From assembly GCA_944353735.1 (NCBI GenBank), contig CALVPU010000148.1:1-6003 (forward strand): a stretch of DNA of 6,003 bases, read 5' to 3'. This DNA comes from an uncultured Eubacteriales bacterium (lineage in GTDB: Bacteria > Bacillota > Clostridia > Christensenellales > Aristaeellaceae). A program made the position numbers and the translations under genes. This document shows, piece by piece, positions 5,900-6,003 of this stretch; the stretch's first letter is position 1; every line of letters begins with the position of its first letter. The notes below the pieces were generated by a model. That model was given only the letters and a program-made list of their open reading frames with translations, had not been told where the DNA came from and ran no database searches.

Positions 5900-5928
5900 A
5901 TTATACTGCGCACAGCGCGCGTATGCAA
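5900..5928 (-). promoter_or_regulatory. Promoter of the VTT-domain gene
   Basis: On the minus strand TTGCAT (5923-5928) and a perfect TATAAT (5900-5905) are separated by 17 nt. The predicted start near 5893 gives a leader of about 33 nt before the ATG at 5860. The -35 matches the consensus only in its TTG half. Beyond it, 5929-6003 shows no supported gene. Confidence 0.7.
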
Positions 5929-6003
5929 CAGGATTCTGCCCATTTTTATGCAACTTTTGCGCAATCGGGTTCGTCTAAACATTAGCGCAGTTCATTATGC
6001 GCG

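Noticed and set aside
1..6003. CRISPR array, insertion sequence, phage, defence or toxin-antitoxin system
   Set aside because: No regular spaced repeats, transposase motifs, terminal inverted repeats or small paired genes were found; the genes are housekeeping metabolism and one membrane protein.

Overview
This window looks like chromosomal DNA of a GC-rich anaerobic Bacillota, most likely a Clostridia-type gut organism. The evidence is an oxygen-sensitive class III ribonucleotide reductase, a flavin-dependent (ThyX-type) rather than ThyA-type thymidylate synthase, purine-rich Shine-Dalgarno sites of GGAGG type, and sigma-A-like promoters. Lineage is inferred from gene content and style only. 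There is no sign of a mobile element, phage, CRISPR array or RNA gene.

Layout from left to right. Positions 1-141 hold the C-terminal end of an XRE-type helix-turn-helix regulator on the + strand, cut by the window edge. It converges on a two-gene minus-strand operon that is read from a TGn-extended -10 promoter at about 2391-2399. The first operon gene (981-2339) encodes an unusual tandem two-domain ThyX-family protein. The second (234-974) encodes a class I glutamine amidotransferase-fold hydrolase of the gamma-glutamyl hydrolase / gamma-Glu-GABA hydrolase family (peptidase C26). The two genes are 6 nt apart and probably translationally coupled. The operon ends at a hairpin at 180-205.

Divergent from this operon, the + strand gene nrdD (2595-4919) encodes the anaerobic ribonucleoside-triphosphate reductase with an ATP cone, radical Cys and C-terminal glycyl radical site. 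Its promoter is a perfect TTGACA-17 nt-TATAAT. Two 16-bp sequences resembling NrdR boxes, 32 bp apart, overlap the -35 and -10, so NrdR repression is predicted. No nrdG activase gene follows nrdD. A structured 248-nt convergent intergenic region with a bidirectional terminator comes next, and then a minus-strand gene (5168-5860) for a TVP38/TMEM64 (VTT/DedA superfamily) membrane protein with its own promoter at about 5900-5928.

Functionally, the divergent pair joins two steps of DNA-precursor supply: dTMP synthesis (ThyX) and reduction of ribonucleotides (NrdD). The most interesting item is the two-domain ThyX protein. Each half has lost signature residues that the other half keeps, which suggests a composite active site or a repurposed paralogue.
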